Shown here in pieces: positions 46,748 through 56,283 of a DNA stretch of 64,000 nt. The first letter of the stretch is position 1, and every line of letters starts with the position of its first letter. The stretch comes from Constrictibacter sp. MBR-5 (lineage in GTDB: Bacteria; Pseudomonadota; Alphaproteobacteria; JAJUGE01). The notes beneath the pieces are model-generated. The model was not told the origin of the DNA. It saw nothing but the letters and a program-made list of their open reading frames with translations, and made no database searches. The stretch lies in the NCBI RefSeq assembly GCF_040549485.1, contig NZ_JBEPTK010000016.1, forward strand, positions 1 to 64,000, written 5' to 3'. The position numbers were made by a program, and so were the translations under genes.

Positions 46748-47662
46748 CTAGGGCTGGCTGAGCATTTCGAGGAGTGCAGCGTTGACGGTGTCGGCCGCCT
46801 CATACGGGCTCCAGTGACCGGCCTCGGGAATTACGCGGAATTCGATGTCCCGTTGGAACTGCCGAAGACGCCGCTCGCGTTCGCGGACATCACCGGTCAT
46901 CGCATCGCGCCCGCCCCAGATGCCGTAGAGGCGGCTCCGTACGCGAGGAAGTGCCCGCACGAGTATATCCGTCGACGGAATGGCGCCAGCCGTGATGCGG
47001 GCTTTCCGCGCGTTGCTCATTTGAAGTTCGACCGCCAGATCATCTGCCTTGGTCGGATCGGCGATCATCAGCGCTGCGAGGTTATGCCGATGCACTTCCG
47101 CCAGCTCTTGCGGGGTCATGTCTTTAGCGGGGCGCCGAAGATCCGGCAGTGCTCCCGGACGGCACCAGAATCCGCCGGGGCCGAGCAGGACCAGCTTCGG
47201 GATCCTGCCTCCCTCCTGAGCCGCCAGATGCGCAGCGATGATCCCGCCGAACGAGAAGCCGGCAACGTGATAGGTCTGGCCCGCCGGTAGCAGCGACGCC
47301 AGTCCGCCGGCCAGCAGCGCCGCAAGGCTGTCGGGCGACCACGGTTCCGGTGGGAGATCGGAATCGCCATAGCCGCGCATGTCGGGTGCAAACACCCGAA
47401 AACGCTCCGACAGCGGTCCAATGTTCCGGATCCAATGCGTCCACGACCCGAAGTCGCCATGGAGCAGGACGAGCGGGTCTCCGCGTTCCCAGATCCGCCA
47501 GACCATCTGTCCGGTCGGCATGGAGGTCGTCCGCCTCTCGGCGACCAAGCCGGGATCGGAAATGGCCGCATGATTCCTTCGCACGTGTACAACCCTTTTG
47601 ACTCCGGACCGATCTAGGTCGCCGCAAGAGCCAGATGCAGTCAACCCGACAGGCGCTGGCAC
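46748..47662 (-). CDS. Alpha/beta hydrolase
   Basis: Up to 304 residues; the true start is uncertain, and the core begins near residue 48 (MPTGQMVWRIWERG, ATG at 47521). It has the oxyanion strand LVLLHGDFGSW, the nucleophile elbow GFSFGG, an acid in IWGGRDAM and the histidine in PEAGHW. So the Ser-Asp-His triad is complete. The substrate is unknown. The upstream end of the frame touches a 24-bp piece of the recombinase-associated gene, so the 5' end may have been rearranged. Confidence 0.85.
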   Translation of the reverse strand: MPAPVGLTASGSCGDLDRSGVKRVVHVRRNHAAISDPGLVAERRTTSMPTGQMVWRIWERGDPLVLLHGDFGSWTHWIRNIGPLSERFRVFAPDMRGYGDSDLPPEPWSPDSLAALLAGGLASLLPAGQTYHVAGFSFGGIIAAHLAAQEGGRIPKLVLLGPGGFWCRPGALPDLRRPAKDMTPQELAEVHRHNLAALMIADPTKADDLAVELQMSNARKARITAGAIPSTDILVRALPRVRSRLYGIWGGRDAMTGDVRERERRLRQFQRDIEFRVIPEAGHWSPYEAADTVNAALLEMLSQP

Positions 47663-47666
47663 GGGT

Positions 47667-47690
47667 GCACCGCTGGCGGCGCATGCTGGA
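47667..47690 (+). repeat. 24-bp scar identical to the recombinase-associated gene
   Basis: Identical over 24 bp to 42793-42816 and to 45639-45662, after which the sequence departs. It lies between the alpha/beta hydrolase and the HPP gene. Confidence 0.75.
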
Positions 47691-47704
47691 CGCGGGCGAC
47701 CAGG

Positions 47705-48193
47705 TCACGGTCTCACGCGGAATCGCCTGGCCGCCTCGCCGAGGGCTGCGGTGAGAAGGACGCCCAGGAGGAGGATCGTCATGTCGCGGGGGGCCAGGCG
47801 GAAACCTCCCAAGGCGATCAGCAGGGCGGTCGCCGCGGCTGGCGGATGAGCAGCCTTGAGCGGCACCTGGATCGCGATGGTCAGCGCCATGGCGATGACC
47901 GAAGCCCAGACGCGCGGCCAAGTCAGGATGTCGTCGGACAGGACGGAGGACGCCGAGCCGGCTCCGGTCAGAAGGACGCCGGCCGCGGCGCCTGCGATCC
48001 CGGCGAAGTGGCCGGCGACGACGTTCCATGGCCGCGCCGAGGCGAGTTGGGGGGTGTGCACCTGGAGGAAGACCGTCGGCCCGAGGCTCGGGAACAGCCA
48101 CGGGAGTCCCACCCAAGCGCCCGTTACGCCCACCGTCGCCGTCAGGACTGCCGCCGTGACAGGGGCCCAGAGCCACTCCGGCATGCGAGTCAC
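47705..48193 (-). CDS. HPP-family membrane protein
   Basis: 162 residues starting at a GTG that overlaps the stop of the oxidoreductase gene (GTGA). Several membrane helices and the name-giving segment AAHPPAAATALL near residue 115. Some family members move nitrite across membranes; most are unassigned. Coupling to the molybdopterin enzyme suggests joint function, for example with an oxyanion substrate. Confidence 0.88.
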   Translation of the reverse strand: MTRMPEWLWAPVTAAVLTATVGVTGAWVGLPWLFPSLGPTVFLQVHTPQLASARPWNVVAGHFAGIAGAAAGVLLTGAGSASSVLSDDILTWPRVWASVIAMALTIAIQVPLKAAHPPAAATALLIALGGFRLAPRDMTILLLGVLLTAALGEAARRFRVRP

Positions 48194-51093
48194 GATGGGA
48201 CCGTCAGCGCCTGCGGAGCCGCCCGCTTTATCCGGGTCAGCAGCCAGTTTCGCTGGCGCTGGTTCTGTGCATCTATCCGTTCCACGAGCGCGCGCATCTG
48301 CTCATCGCGCAGGCCCTTCGCCGCCTGATCCAGAACAACGAGCGACATGTGCGTCTCGTTCGCGATCAGCCAGCAGTCGTGCAGGTCGCGCACAAGGCCG
48401 AAGCCGCCCTTCTGCTGCTGCGGATCGAGCGCCTTGCCGAGCCGCTTCGGCTCTGCCTCCCGCGCATCGCCGTAGCGATGGATGATCGTCCTCAGTTCCT
48501 CGATCTCCTTACGCGACCACTGCGCCAGCAGGTGGCACTCGTTGCGGATGTCGGGTTCACGGGCGTGCGCTCGAGCAACCTTCTCGAGCGCGTCGGCGAG
48601 CGCTCTCTCACTGCCTTCGAGCAGGCCGAGATAATCGCTGACGTGGCGGCGGGCGGGGCGGATCATGTTTGCCGCCGCACTGGCGACTTGCCGCGCCCGG
48701 TGAGCGGCCTCCGAAAGCGTCGTCGGCGTCTCGTCCGGCTGACGAGTGCCGGGCGCGCCGATCGCCGTCATCTGGACCGCCGCGTATTTGAAGTGCGGCT
48801 GCTTGCTCACCGGGTCCCACTCGAACAGCGTCAGCTCGTTCGCGGCGCGCATCCGCTCTGGTTCATCCCAGTAGCCGTAGTGGAAGGGCAGGAAGATCCG
48901 CCCGCGCTCGATGTCGCCGCAGCGGACCTTGCCCTCCAGCCGGCCGCGGCGGGACCGCAACTCGGCCCAGCCACCGTCTTCGATACCGAGGGCCGCCGCG
49001 TCCTCGGCGTTCATCTGGATCGCGAGGTCGGGAGCCGCAGCGTTCAGACGTTCCGACCGGCCTGTCTTGGTCCGGGTATGGAAGTGATAGACCAGACGGC
49101 CCGTCGAGACCCAGAAGGGATATGTATCGTCCGGCGCCTCGTGCGGCGGCTGGTAGTCCGCGGCCTTCAGGAAAGCCCTCCCCTTCGGATCTGCCGCCTT
49201 GTATGCCGTGGGCTCCGTGAGACCGCCGGTTGCGAGGTCGTGCCCGAAGCTCTCACACGCCTCGAACGCCGTTTCGAACTGGTGGTGCTCGTAGAGGCGC
49301 TTCGTGCCTTCCGGGTTTTGCTCATTACACGGCCATGGGATGCCGGAGCAGCCGGTGAGCTTCGCGTAGGAGAGGCCGGTGTAGTCGCACAGACGCCCGC
49401 GCGTGCAGTCCTTCCACGCTTCGAATGCGCCTTCGGGGTCGTGCCATTTGACGAGCTGCGCGCCGTCCTTGTCGCGGAAGTCCATGCGCCGCGCGTAGTC
49501 GAGGAAGATGTCGAGATCTGAGCGCGCCTCGCCCGGCGGTTCTACGGCCTTGTGGCTTATATGAACCGTGCGGTCGACGTTGGTGAAAGTGCCGGTTTTC
49601 TCGCCCCAGCCGGCAGCGGGCAGGACGATGTCGGCGAGTTCGGTGGTCTCGGTCGGGAAGATGTCCTGCACGATCACGAACACGTTTGGACTCGACAGGA
49701 TCGAACGAACGCGCCCCAGGTCGGGAAACGAGACCGCCGGGTTCGTGGCCTGGATCCAGAGCATCCTGATGGAACCCTGCTCCGCGAGGTGGAAGATCTC
49801 GGCCGCGTGAGTCGGCGGCGCCCAGTGCGGGATCGAATCCACCTCCACGTTCCAGAGCTGCGCGAGTTCTTCGACGTGCTCGGGGTTGTCCCAGTTGCGG
49901 AAGGCCGGCAGGTCGCCGTCGGCGCCGCACTCGCGCGTATTCTGCGCTGTCGGCTGCCCGTTCATCTGGAGGATGCCGCAACCCGCCCGGCCGATCATGC
50001 CCCGGATCAGGTTGATGTTGTTCACCTGAACCGCGGCTGCAGTCGCCTGCATCGACTGATACACGCCCTGGAGCACCGTCGATACCAAACTCTTCGCTTC
50101 GCTCAGCAGCCTGCCGGCGTCGCGCAGCCGGACGGCGGGCACTCCCGACAGTTCCTCGACACGCTCGGGCGGATACCTCGAAACCGTCTCGCACAGCTTC
50201 CCGAAGTCGACCGTGTGCGCGGCGACAAATCCCTCGTCGACGCCTCCGCCTTCGATGATCAGGTTCAGCAGGCCGTTCAGGACGGCGACGTTCGTGCCCG
50301 GCTGTGGGGCGAGGTGGATGTCGGCTTCGGCGGCAGTGGGGGTGCGGCGGGTGTCGATCACGATCATCCGCGGCGGCTCCGGCCCGCTGCGCCGGTCCAG
50401 GATCTTCATCCAGAGGACAGTGTCCGTCTCGGCCACATTGTGCCCGACGTGAAGGAGGCAGGCTGTCGTATCGATGTCCTCGTAGCTGCCGGGCTGCCCG
50501 TCCGACCCGAAGGTTTCCTTGAGTGCCGCTGCCGCTGTAGCGGTGCAGAGCCGGGTATTGCCGTCCATGTGCGGCGTGCCGAGGCCGGCCTTTACGATGA
50601 CTCCAAGCGTGTAATACTCCTCGAGCATAAGCTGGCCGGAGGTGTAGAAGCCGATGGAAGAGCCAGAGTATCGGTCGAGGAGATCGCGCGACTTCCGGAC
50701 GATCAGGTTCATCGCCTCGTCCCATTCCGCCTCCCGGAAGCCCGTTCCGTTCCGGATGAGCGGCTTGGTCAGGCGGTTGGGATGCTCCATGGCGCGCCAG
50801 CCATGCAGACCCTTGGGGCCCAGCCGTCCGCGGTTGACCCGGTCGACTTCTCGCCCCCGCACTCCCACGATCCGCCCGTTCCGCACGCCGATGTCGAGGG
50901 CGCAGCCGTTCGAGCAGAGCACGCAGGCCGACTGCACCCAATGCTCCGGCTCGGCGGTCAGAGCCTCGTCGACCCTGACCGGCCAGTTACCGTCCCCTTG
51001 GAAGCCGGTCCGGAGGCCCCAAACGTCGCTGATGCTGTCGCGGCTCTCGCGGATCGCTGACTCGCCGTTCCCGAACGCTCTCCTGCCGGCCAT
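48190..51093 (-). CDS. Molybdopterin-dependent oxidoreductase with C-terminal helical domain
   Basis: 967 residues, GGGAG before the ATG at 51093. N-terminal iron-sulfur motif CVLCSNGC followed by RLGPKGLHGW, where the fourth ligand cysteine is usually expected; here it is absent. Molybdopterin domains include GNTRLCTATAAAALKETFG (likely Mo-ligand Cys), HVGHNVAETD, VIDTRRTPTA and FVIVQDIFPTETTELADIVL, as in NapA/FdhF-like enzymes. The dinucleotide-binding domain lies near residues 670-790. Residues about 810-960 form a helical bundle with His, Glu and Asp, possibly ferritin- or hemerythrin-like. No redox partner gene is adjacent. The substrate is unknown. Confidence 0.88.
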   Translation of the reverse strand: MAGRRAFGNGESAIRESRDSISDVWGLRTGFQGDGNWPVRVDEALTAEPEHWVQSACVLCSNGCALDIGVRNGRIVGVRGREVDRVNRGRLGPKGLHGWRAMEHPNRLTKPLIRNGTGFREAEWDEAMNLIVRKSRDLLDRYSGSSIGFYTSGQLMLEEYYTLGVIVKAGLGTPHMDGNTRLCTATAAAALKETFGSDGQPGSYEDIDTTACLLHVGHNVAETDTVLWMKILDRRSGPEPPRMIVIDTRRTPTAAEADIHLAPQPGTNVAVLNGLLNLIIEGGGVDEGFVAAHTVDFGKLCETVSRYPPERVEELSGVPAVRLRDAGRLLSEAKSLVSTVLQGVYQSMQATAAAVQVNNINLIRGMIGRAGCGILQMNGQPTAQNTRECGADGDLPAFRNWDNPEHVEELAQLWNVEVDSIPHWAPPTHAAEIFHLAEQGSIRMLWIQATNPAVSFPDLGRVRSILSSPNVFVIVQDIFPTETTELADIVLPAAGWGEKTGTFTNVDRTVHISHKAVEPPGEARSDLDIFLDYARRMDFRDKDGAQLVKWHDPEGAFEAWKDCTRGRLCDYTGLSYAKLTGCSGIPWPCNEQNPEGTKRLYEHHQFETAFEACESFGHDLATGGLTEPTAYKAADPKGRAFLKAADYQPPHEAPDDTYPFWVSTGRLVYHFHTRTKTGRSERLNAAAPDLAIQMNAEDAAALGIEDGGWAELRSRRGRLEGKVRCGDIERGRIFLPFHYGYWDEPERMRAANELTLFEWDPVSKQPHFKYAAVQMTAIGAPGTRQPDETPTTLSEAAHRARQVASAAANMIRPARRHVSDYLGLLEGSERALADALEKVARAHAREPDIRNECHLLAQWSRKEIEELRTIIHRYGDAREAEPKRLGKALDPQQQKGGFGLVRDLHDCWLIANETHMSLVVLDQAAKGLRDEQMRALVERIDAQNQRQRNWLLTRIKRAAPQALTVPS

Positions 51094-51246
51094 GCGGTTC
51101 TCCCGTGCGTGATTTGCTTCTCAACAAAGCTCGGCAGTTGCTGTTCCCGGTCAGCAGGGTTCCGGCTCACGCAGCGCTCACTCTGAAACGGCTTCCGAGC
51201 CGGCTTTCGCGCCTGAACTTTGCCGCCGTTGGCGCGTTCGCTCCGG

Positions 51247-52296
51247 ATGTCCCAGAGTGCAGACACCGGAGCGGATCGGTCGCAGTGGCAATGTGCGGAG
51301 CCCTCGTGGGCGCTGTTCCAGGACAACGAAGCCATTTGGCGAGCCGTCTTTGAGCAATGCGACGCGGCGAAGCACAGCATCGATCTGGAGCAGTACATTT
51401 TCGGAACGCGGGGGGTGGGCCGTCAGCTCCTCGATCTGCTCGCCCGCAAGGCGCGCGAGGGGGTCGCGGTCAGGCTCCTTGCCGACGGGCTCGGAAGTCG
51501 CGGCCTGCCTCGGAGCGACGGCGGGCGCGCGCTCACCCGCAGCGGGGGCGGCATCGCGATGTTCAACGGCGTCTCCGAGATTCTCTGCAGGCCGGTGGCG
51601 AGGGCGCACCGGATGCACCGGAAGACCCTGATATGCGATGGCTCCCACGTCATGGTGGGCGGATCCTGTTACGAAGACCGGATGTCGAACTGGCGCGACA
51701 CGATGATCCTGGTCGGCGGACCGCTCCCACCGGCGATAGCGTCGGCGTTCAACGGGGCTTGGCGGCATGCGACTCATCAAGCGGCCGAAGCCCTGCCGGC
51801 TCTCGACGAGGGCGCGTCGCCCGGGAGGGGCTGGTCGTTTGCTGTCAGCGGACCCTCGGCAGGGTCGCAGCGCGGTCTCAGCAAGATGTTGCCGGAGAAG
51901 ATCGCGCGGGCCGAGCGCTCGGTCTCGCTGACGACGCCTTACCTCATCCCCGACGGCCGTCTCTGGCGCGCGATGACCGCGGCTGCCGAGCGCGGCGTGA
52001 AGGTGCAGATCCTGATGCCCGCGCGGAGCGATCACAGGGTCCTCGATGTCGTGGGACGGCGCTTCGCTCATGCGCTCCAGCGCCGGGGCGTGGAGATGCG
52101 TGGCTACATGCGCGGCATGCTTCACGCCAAAGTCGCGCTCGTCGACGACGACTGGTCATCGATCAGCAGCTTCAATCTGGATCTGTTCAGCGCGAAGCTG
52201 AATCTGGAAAGCGGCGTGTTCAGCACATCGCCGGCGCTCTATCAGGCCTTGACCGCCCAGATGGAAGCCGATCTGGCGTCTTCCGAACGCCTTTGA
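51247..52296 (+). CDS. Phospholipase D-family protein (cardiolipin synthase-like)
   Basis: About 349 residues from the ATG at 51247; a TTG at 51220 is also possible. Two HKD motifs, HRKTLICDG near residue 130 and HAKVALVDDD near residue 290, each followed by the usual Gly/Ser and Asn (VGGSCYED, SISSFNLD). Two such motifs make one active site, as in cardiolipin synthase. No membrane helices are visible, so it is a soluble or peripheral form. Confidence 0.9.
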   Translation: MSQSADTGADRSQWQCAEPSWALFQDNEAIWRAVFEQCDAAKHSIDLEQYIFGTRGVGRQLLDLLARKAREGVAVRLLADGLGSRGLPRSDGGRALTRSGGGIAMFNGVSEILCRPVARAHRMHRKTLICDGSHVMVGGSCYEDRMSNWRDTMILVGGPLPPAIASAFNGAWRHATHQAAEALPALDEGASPGRGWSFAVSGPSAGSQRGLSKMLPEKIARAERSVSLTTPYLIPDGRLWRAMTAAAERGVKVQILMPARSDHRVLDVVGRRFAHALQRRGVEMRGYMRGMLHAKVALVDDDWSSISSFNLDLFSAKLNLESGVFSTSPALYQALTAQMEADLASSERL

Positions 52297-52688
52297 GCGA
52301 GCGAGGCCTTCCGCCGCTGCGGGAAGGTCGGCTGCATCGTGCTGCTCCTTTGGCCCTCCATCGCTCGCCATTCGCACGGCAATTACGGCAGCGACTGTGT
52401 CGTCCGGCGCGGATTGGCGCATCCGACGGAACCCTTTCTGCGTTGGCTCGGTTCGGGACGTGAGACGATAGCGATTGCTGGGGGCTGGTGTTGGCCATCC
52501 CGGTTTCGGGGGCTGGTAGAGCGCAGTCGCTTCACCTCCGGGGGCGTCTCTTGTCGGGAGAGGCCGGCAATGTCGCGGCGTTCCGATGGCTCCGCGGGCG
52601 GACCCTGTCGGCGAACGCGCGTGTCAGGCGCCCGTCGGGCGCAGACGGCGCGATTGTTAGAGCTTTCAGGCTAGGTCGAGGGGCTGCG
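52297..52688. other. Gap before the DUF389 gene
   Basis: About 390 bp. One frame is open from 52488 into the DUF389 gene but its start part does not look like the family. No RNA gene or element recognised. Confidence 0.35.
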
Positions 52689-53606
52689 ATGCCGCGCACG
52701 ATCCATATCACCGTTCCGTCGGGCCGCCGCGAGGTGCTTCTGGATCGCCTGCGGGAGGTCGAGGGAGTGGTCGGTATCCTGCTTCACCTTGAAGCATCTC
52801 GAATGCCGCCGGGTGATCTCGTCACGGTCCGCGGCACGAACGATGCGTCTTGTTCGGTGGTGCGGATCGTTGCCGATATGGGGCTCGCCGAGGATGGCGC
52901 CATCGCGATCGACGAGCCGGTGGGATTGGTTTCGGGCGTCCGGCGAAGCAAGCTCGACGGCGACACCAGCGAAGCGAGCTGGGAAGAGATGGACACGCTG
53001 CTGCGGCGGGATGCCAATCCTTCGCACAACTTCCTGGCTCTCATGTTCCTGGCGGGGATGGTCGCGGGGGCCGGCCTCTTCGTAGACACGCTGCACATTG
53101 TGGCGGGTGCAATGCTGATCGCTCCGGGTTTCGAACCGCTGGTACGGGTTTGCCTCGGCTTGGCGAGCGGGCTTCCGGACACCGCGAGGCGGGGCGCCGC
53201 GGGCGTTCTGGCGGGATATTTCGCCGTCGCCGTCGGCGGTTCGGCCGGGGCGGCAGCGGCAGCATGGGCCGACCCCGCCCTCGACTTGAACGCTATGTTC
53301 GATGGCACCTGGGTTCAATACTGGACGAGTTTCAACCTTACGTCGGTCATCGTGGCGGTTGCAGCCGGCCTCGCCGGATCGATCGTTGTGAATTCCCACC
53401 AGACCGTATTCGCGACCGGGGTCATGATTGCGCTCGCCCTCATTCCGGGCATGGCGATCTTTGGGGCGGGCATTGCCGCGGGAGAATTCGCGCTGGCCCT
53501 GCGGGGCCTCGCGCGATGGGGCGTCGACGCCGCCGCCGTGCTGGTGGCCTGCCTCGTCGTGTTCGGCCTCAAGCGCGCCCTTCTGCGGCGTGGCGCCCAT
53601 GGGTAG
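52689..53606 (+). CDS. DUF389 membrane protein
   Basis: 305 residues from the ATG at 52689 (MPRTIHITVPSGR). The N-terminal ~115 residues form a soluble alpha/beta domain. Then come HNFLALMFLAGMVAGAGLF, HIVAGAMLIAPGFEPLV and further membrane helices typical of the DUF389/TIGR00341 family. Function unknown; members occur widely near stress and envelope genes. Confidence 0.88.
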   Translation: MPRTIHITVPSGRREVLLDRLREVEGVVGILLHLEASRMPPGDLVTVRGTNDASCSVVRIVADMGLAEDGAIAIDEPVGLVSGVRRSKLDGDTSEASWEEMDTLLRRDANPSHNFLALMFLAGMVAGAGLFVDTLHIVAGAMLIAPGFEPLVRVCLGLASGLPDTARRGAAGVLAGYFAVAVGGSAGAAAAAWADPALDLNAMFDGTWVQYWTSFNLTSVIVAVAAGLAGSIVVNSHQTVFATGVMIALALIPGMAIFGAGIAAGEFALALRGLARWGVDAAAVLVACLVVFGLKRALLRRGAHG

Positions 53607-53895
53607 GCCGCCCGTTCTGGTGCAGAGGCATGCGCGCCTAACGTCGTCCGATCTGGAGCCTGCATCGGGTCAGCGCGAGCCGTGACGTCCGGAACGAAAT
53701 GTTCCAGATGCACAATAAGCGTCTCTCGCTTACGGGAGCGGCCAGGGAAGGGCATCCGCCGACCGAGGGTGAGGCGAGGTTGCCCGTGTGCAGCCCGAAA
53801 GGACTGCCCGGCGCCGGCCCCGCCGATTGCGTCACCCCCGACCTGCCATACCCCCGCTGCCAACCCCAGGACCACGAACAGCAGCAGGACGGCGA

Positions 53896-54198
53896 TCAGG
53901 TGGGACGGGAAGGACGCGCCGGATAACGGTGCGAGGGCGAGGTCTGCGCCGAACCCTCCCGGTGCCGCCGTTGCTCGGCACCGACCTCTCCGGGCGTCGG
54001 CGCAACATCGCCAGCTTCGGCGTCGGTGTCGAGCGGAGCGGCCGCAGGGTCCGGCGCGGAAACCTTGTCCCCGGACCGCCCCGCGTCGATGTGCGAGCGC
54101 AGCTGTGTGACATTGGGTTCGCCCGAGCCCTCATTGGCACGCTTGCCGGCAGGGTCGTCTCTCATTCGCTCCTCCGCGGCCCGGGCCGCCGGCGTCAC
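53896..54198 (-). CDS. Small conserved alphaproteobacterial protein, possibly frameshifted at the C-terminus
   Basis: 100 residues, GTG start overlapping the stop of the upstream small gene (GTGA). The middle contains LRSHIDAGRSGDKVSAPD and AAPLDTDAEAGDVAPTPGE, a pattern I recognise from short hypothetical proteins of this group. After that the frame looks random and ends, while another frame on the same strand at about 53830-53940 encodes a membrane helix (HLIAVLLLFVVLGLAAGVW). The original protein may have ended in that helix, implying a frameshift. Confidence 0.55.
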   Translation of the reverse strand: MTPAARAAEERMRDDPAGKRANEGSGEPNVTQLRSHIDAGRSGDKVSAPDPAAAPLDTDAEAGDVAPTPGEVGAEQRRHREGSAQTSPSHRYPARPSRPT

Positions 54199-54380
54199 CG
54201 GTCCTGCTGGTAGCCCTGGTGATGCGTGTTCTGGTGAATATCGCCCTGGCGACCCTGTTCGCGGGTGTTCCGGGGGACCGTCTCCGATTTGTGGTCATCG
54301 ACGTTGCGGGTCGCGGGGTTTCCCGGGCCCCCCGTACTGCGATTGGCCGGGGGCACGGACGGCATGTCGCTCTTGCTCAT
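54195..54380 (-). CDS. Small conserved hydrophilic protein
   Basis: 61 residues with a perfect AGGAGG six bases before the ATG. The end NTREQGRQGDIHQNTHHQG is a pattern seen in short alphaproteobacterial proteins of unknown role. It is disordered-looking, rich in Asn, Gln and Pro. Coupled to the next small gene by a GTGA overlap. Confidence 0.7.
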   Translation of the reverse strand: MSKSDMPSVPPANRSTGGPGNPATRNVDDHKSETVPRNTREQGRQGDIHQNTHHQGYQQDR

Positions 54381-54697
54381 GAGGATCCTCCTTCAATTTC
54401 ACTCAGTGCCGAAGATGGTGCTTTGGCGGCACGCTGCCGCGATCAGCGCCGCGTCATGCACCGCGGCCGGTGTCGGGACGGTTTTGCACCTGCCGCGTTT
54501 CGCTAGGCTCATAACAACCGGAAGTGCCGCCGGTTCGCCGGCCGTTCTATTTCAGATGTCGACATCCCGCCTGACATCACGCCCCGCCATGGACAGGGCC
54601 CAGCGATGGCGAAGCCGACGACGCCTGTCGCGCGGATGACCATGCCGCACAGTGCCTGATCGCGCTCGAACCGGATCCGGTGATGTTCGCGTAGGCG
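54381..54697. other. Divergent gap
   Basis: About 317 bp between the small-gene pair (leftward) and the DUF2254 gene (rightward). Promoters for both are expected here. No further feature seen. Confidence 0.35.
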
Positions 54698-56151
54698 ATG
54701 GTTAGAGCCGCGCTTCGACCCGATGACGGGGCCGCCCGCTTCCCTGACGGCATGTCGAGGCGGAACGATAGCCGCCTCGCGCGCTTGATCTGCAGCATCC
54801 GTTTCTCTGGTGGGAATGGCGCATTGTCGAACCGGATACGCACGCTCTGGGATGCGCTCCGCACGAGCCTGTGGTTGATCCCGGCGATCATGATTGTGGC
54901 GGGGGCGGCGCTGTCGGTGGCGATGCTGCACATCGACGCTGGCGATCGGGCCGAGAACGGCGTCCATGCCTGGTGGATCAACGGCGGCGACGGGGAGGAC
55001 GCGCGCAACCTGCTCTCTACGTTGCTGACGGCCATCACTACGATGGCCAGCATGGCCTTCTCCGTCACCGTCGTCGCACTTACCCTCGCCGCCAATGTCT
55101 ACGGGTCACGACTGATCCGGAATTTCAGGGCGGATCTGCGTACGCAGTTGGTGCTCCGAGTCTTCGCGCTGACGATCGTCTACTGCCTGATCGTCTTGCG
55201 TTCCGTTCATGGCAAGGCGCCGATCCCGGACGTGCCGCACGCGTCCGTGACCGTCGGAACCGGAATGGCGCTGTTCTCGGTCTTGGCGCTCCTGGTGTTC
55301 ATCCAAGGCGTCGCCCGTCTGATGGTCGCCGACGAGGTCATAAGACGCGTCCGCGACGACATCGACGGCACCATCGAGGAGTTTGACCGACTCAACGGAG
55401 GAGACGGTCCCGAACACGGCCCCACAGACCTGCCCGGCGACTTCGAGGCGATGGCGCTGCGCCTCTCCCTGCCGTGGGAGGGATATGTGCAGGCAATTGA
55501 TCATGACGGCTTTCTAGAGTGGGCTGAACGACACGATTCCATCGTGCGACTGGAGTTCGTGCGGGAGATTTCCTCGTCCAGGGCGACCGGCCCATCCTCG
55601 TGTATCCGAAGCCGGCCGATCCGGTCCGGGCGCGCAAGGACATCGAGCGATTTCTGGTGGTCGGTGCGGAACGCACGCCGACACAGGATCTGGAATTTGC
55701 CATCCGCCACCTCGTCGAAGTGGCGCTTCGTGCGCTCTCTCCCGGCATAAACGACCCCTATACGGCCGTCGCTGTGGTCGACCGTCTCCGGGGCTGCCTG
55801 TCTAGGGTGATGGCATGCCGCCTGCCGGCGGAGACGGTCCGCGACCGAGCGGGCAGGGTCCGTCTCTGGAGACGCACCACCACCTATACCGGTATCCTCG
55901 ATGCCGCATTCCATCAGATCAGACAGGCCGCTTCTGAGAAGCCTGCCGTGTTGATCCATATGCTCGAAGCCATCGCCCGGATCGCCGACCACACTCGCCT
56001 GGACGAGCAGCGAGCGGCCTTGGCCCGTCATGCTCGGCTGATTTGCGCGGCCGGCGAGCGGACTCTCCAGGAGCCCGCAGACAGGGACGACCTGTTGCGC
56101 AGCTTCAGGCTCGCGATCGAAGCGGTGGAGGGGGCCGCCCGATCGGAATAG
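54698..56151 (+). pseudogene. DUF2254 membrane protein, single frameshift
   Basis: The first part encodes membrane helices (LWLIPAIMIVAGAALSVAML, LLTAITTMASMAFSVTVVAL) and RTQLVLRVFALTIVYCL, then the soluble segment PWEGYVQAIDHDGFLEWAE. Near base 55557 the coding sense moves to another frame, which continues GDFLVQGDRPILVYPKP, RTPTQDLEFAIRHLVEVALR and ALSPGINDPYTAVAVVD to 56151. Both halves belong to one DUF2254 protein. A one-base change explains it; either a true mutation or a sequencing error. Confidence 0.85.
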
Positions 56152-56283
56152 CGCTTGCCGGAGTGAGCGAGCCGGAGACATGGGAACCGCCCTGCCGCAG
56201 TTATCCTTCCTCCTCCTTCGATGCATCTGCCTGCCCCCGAAAACGCCTCGCTTGCTCTCCAGCCAAACGTCCGGGAGCCGCAC

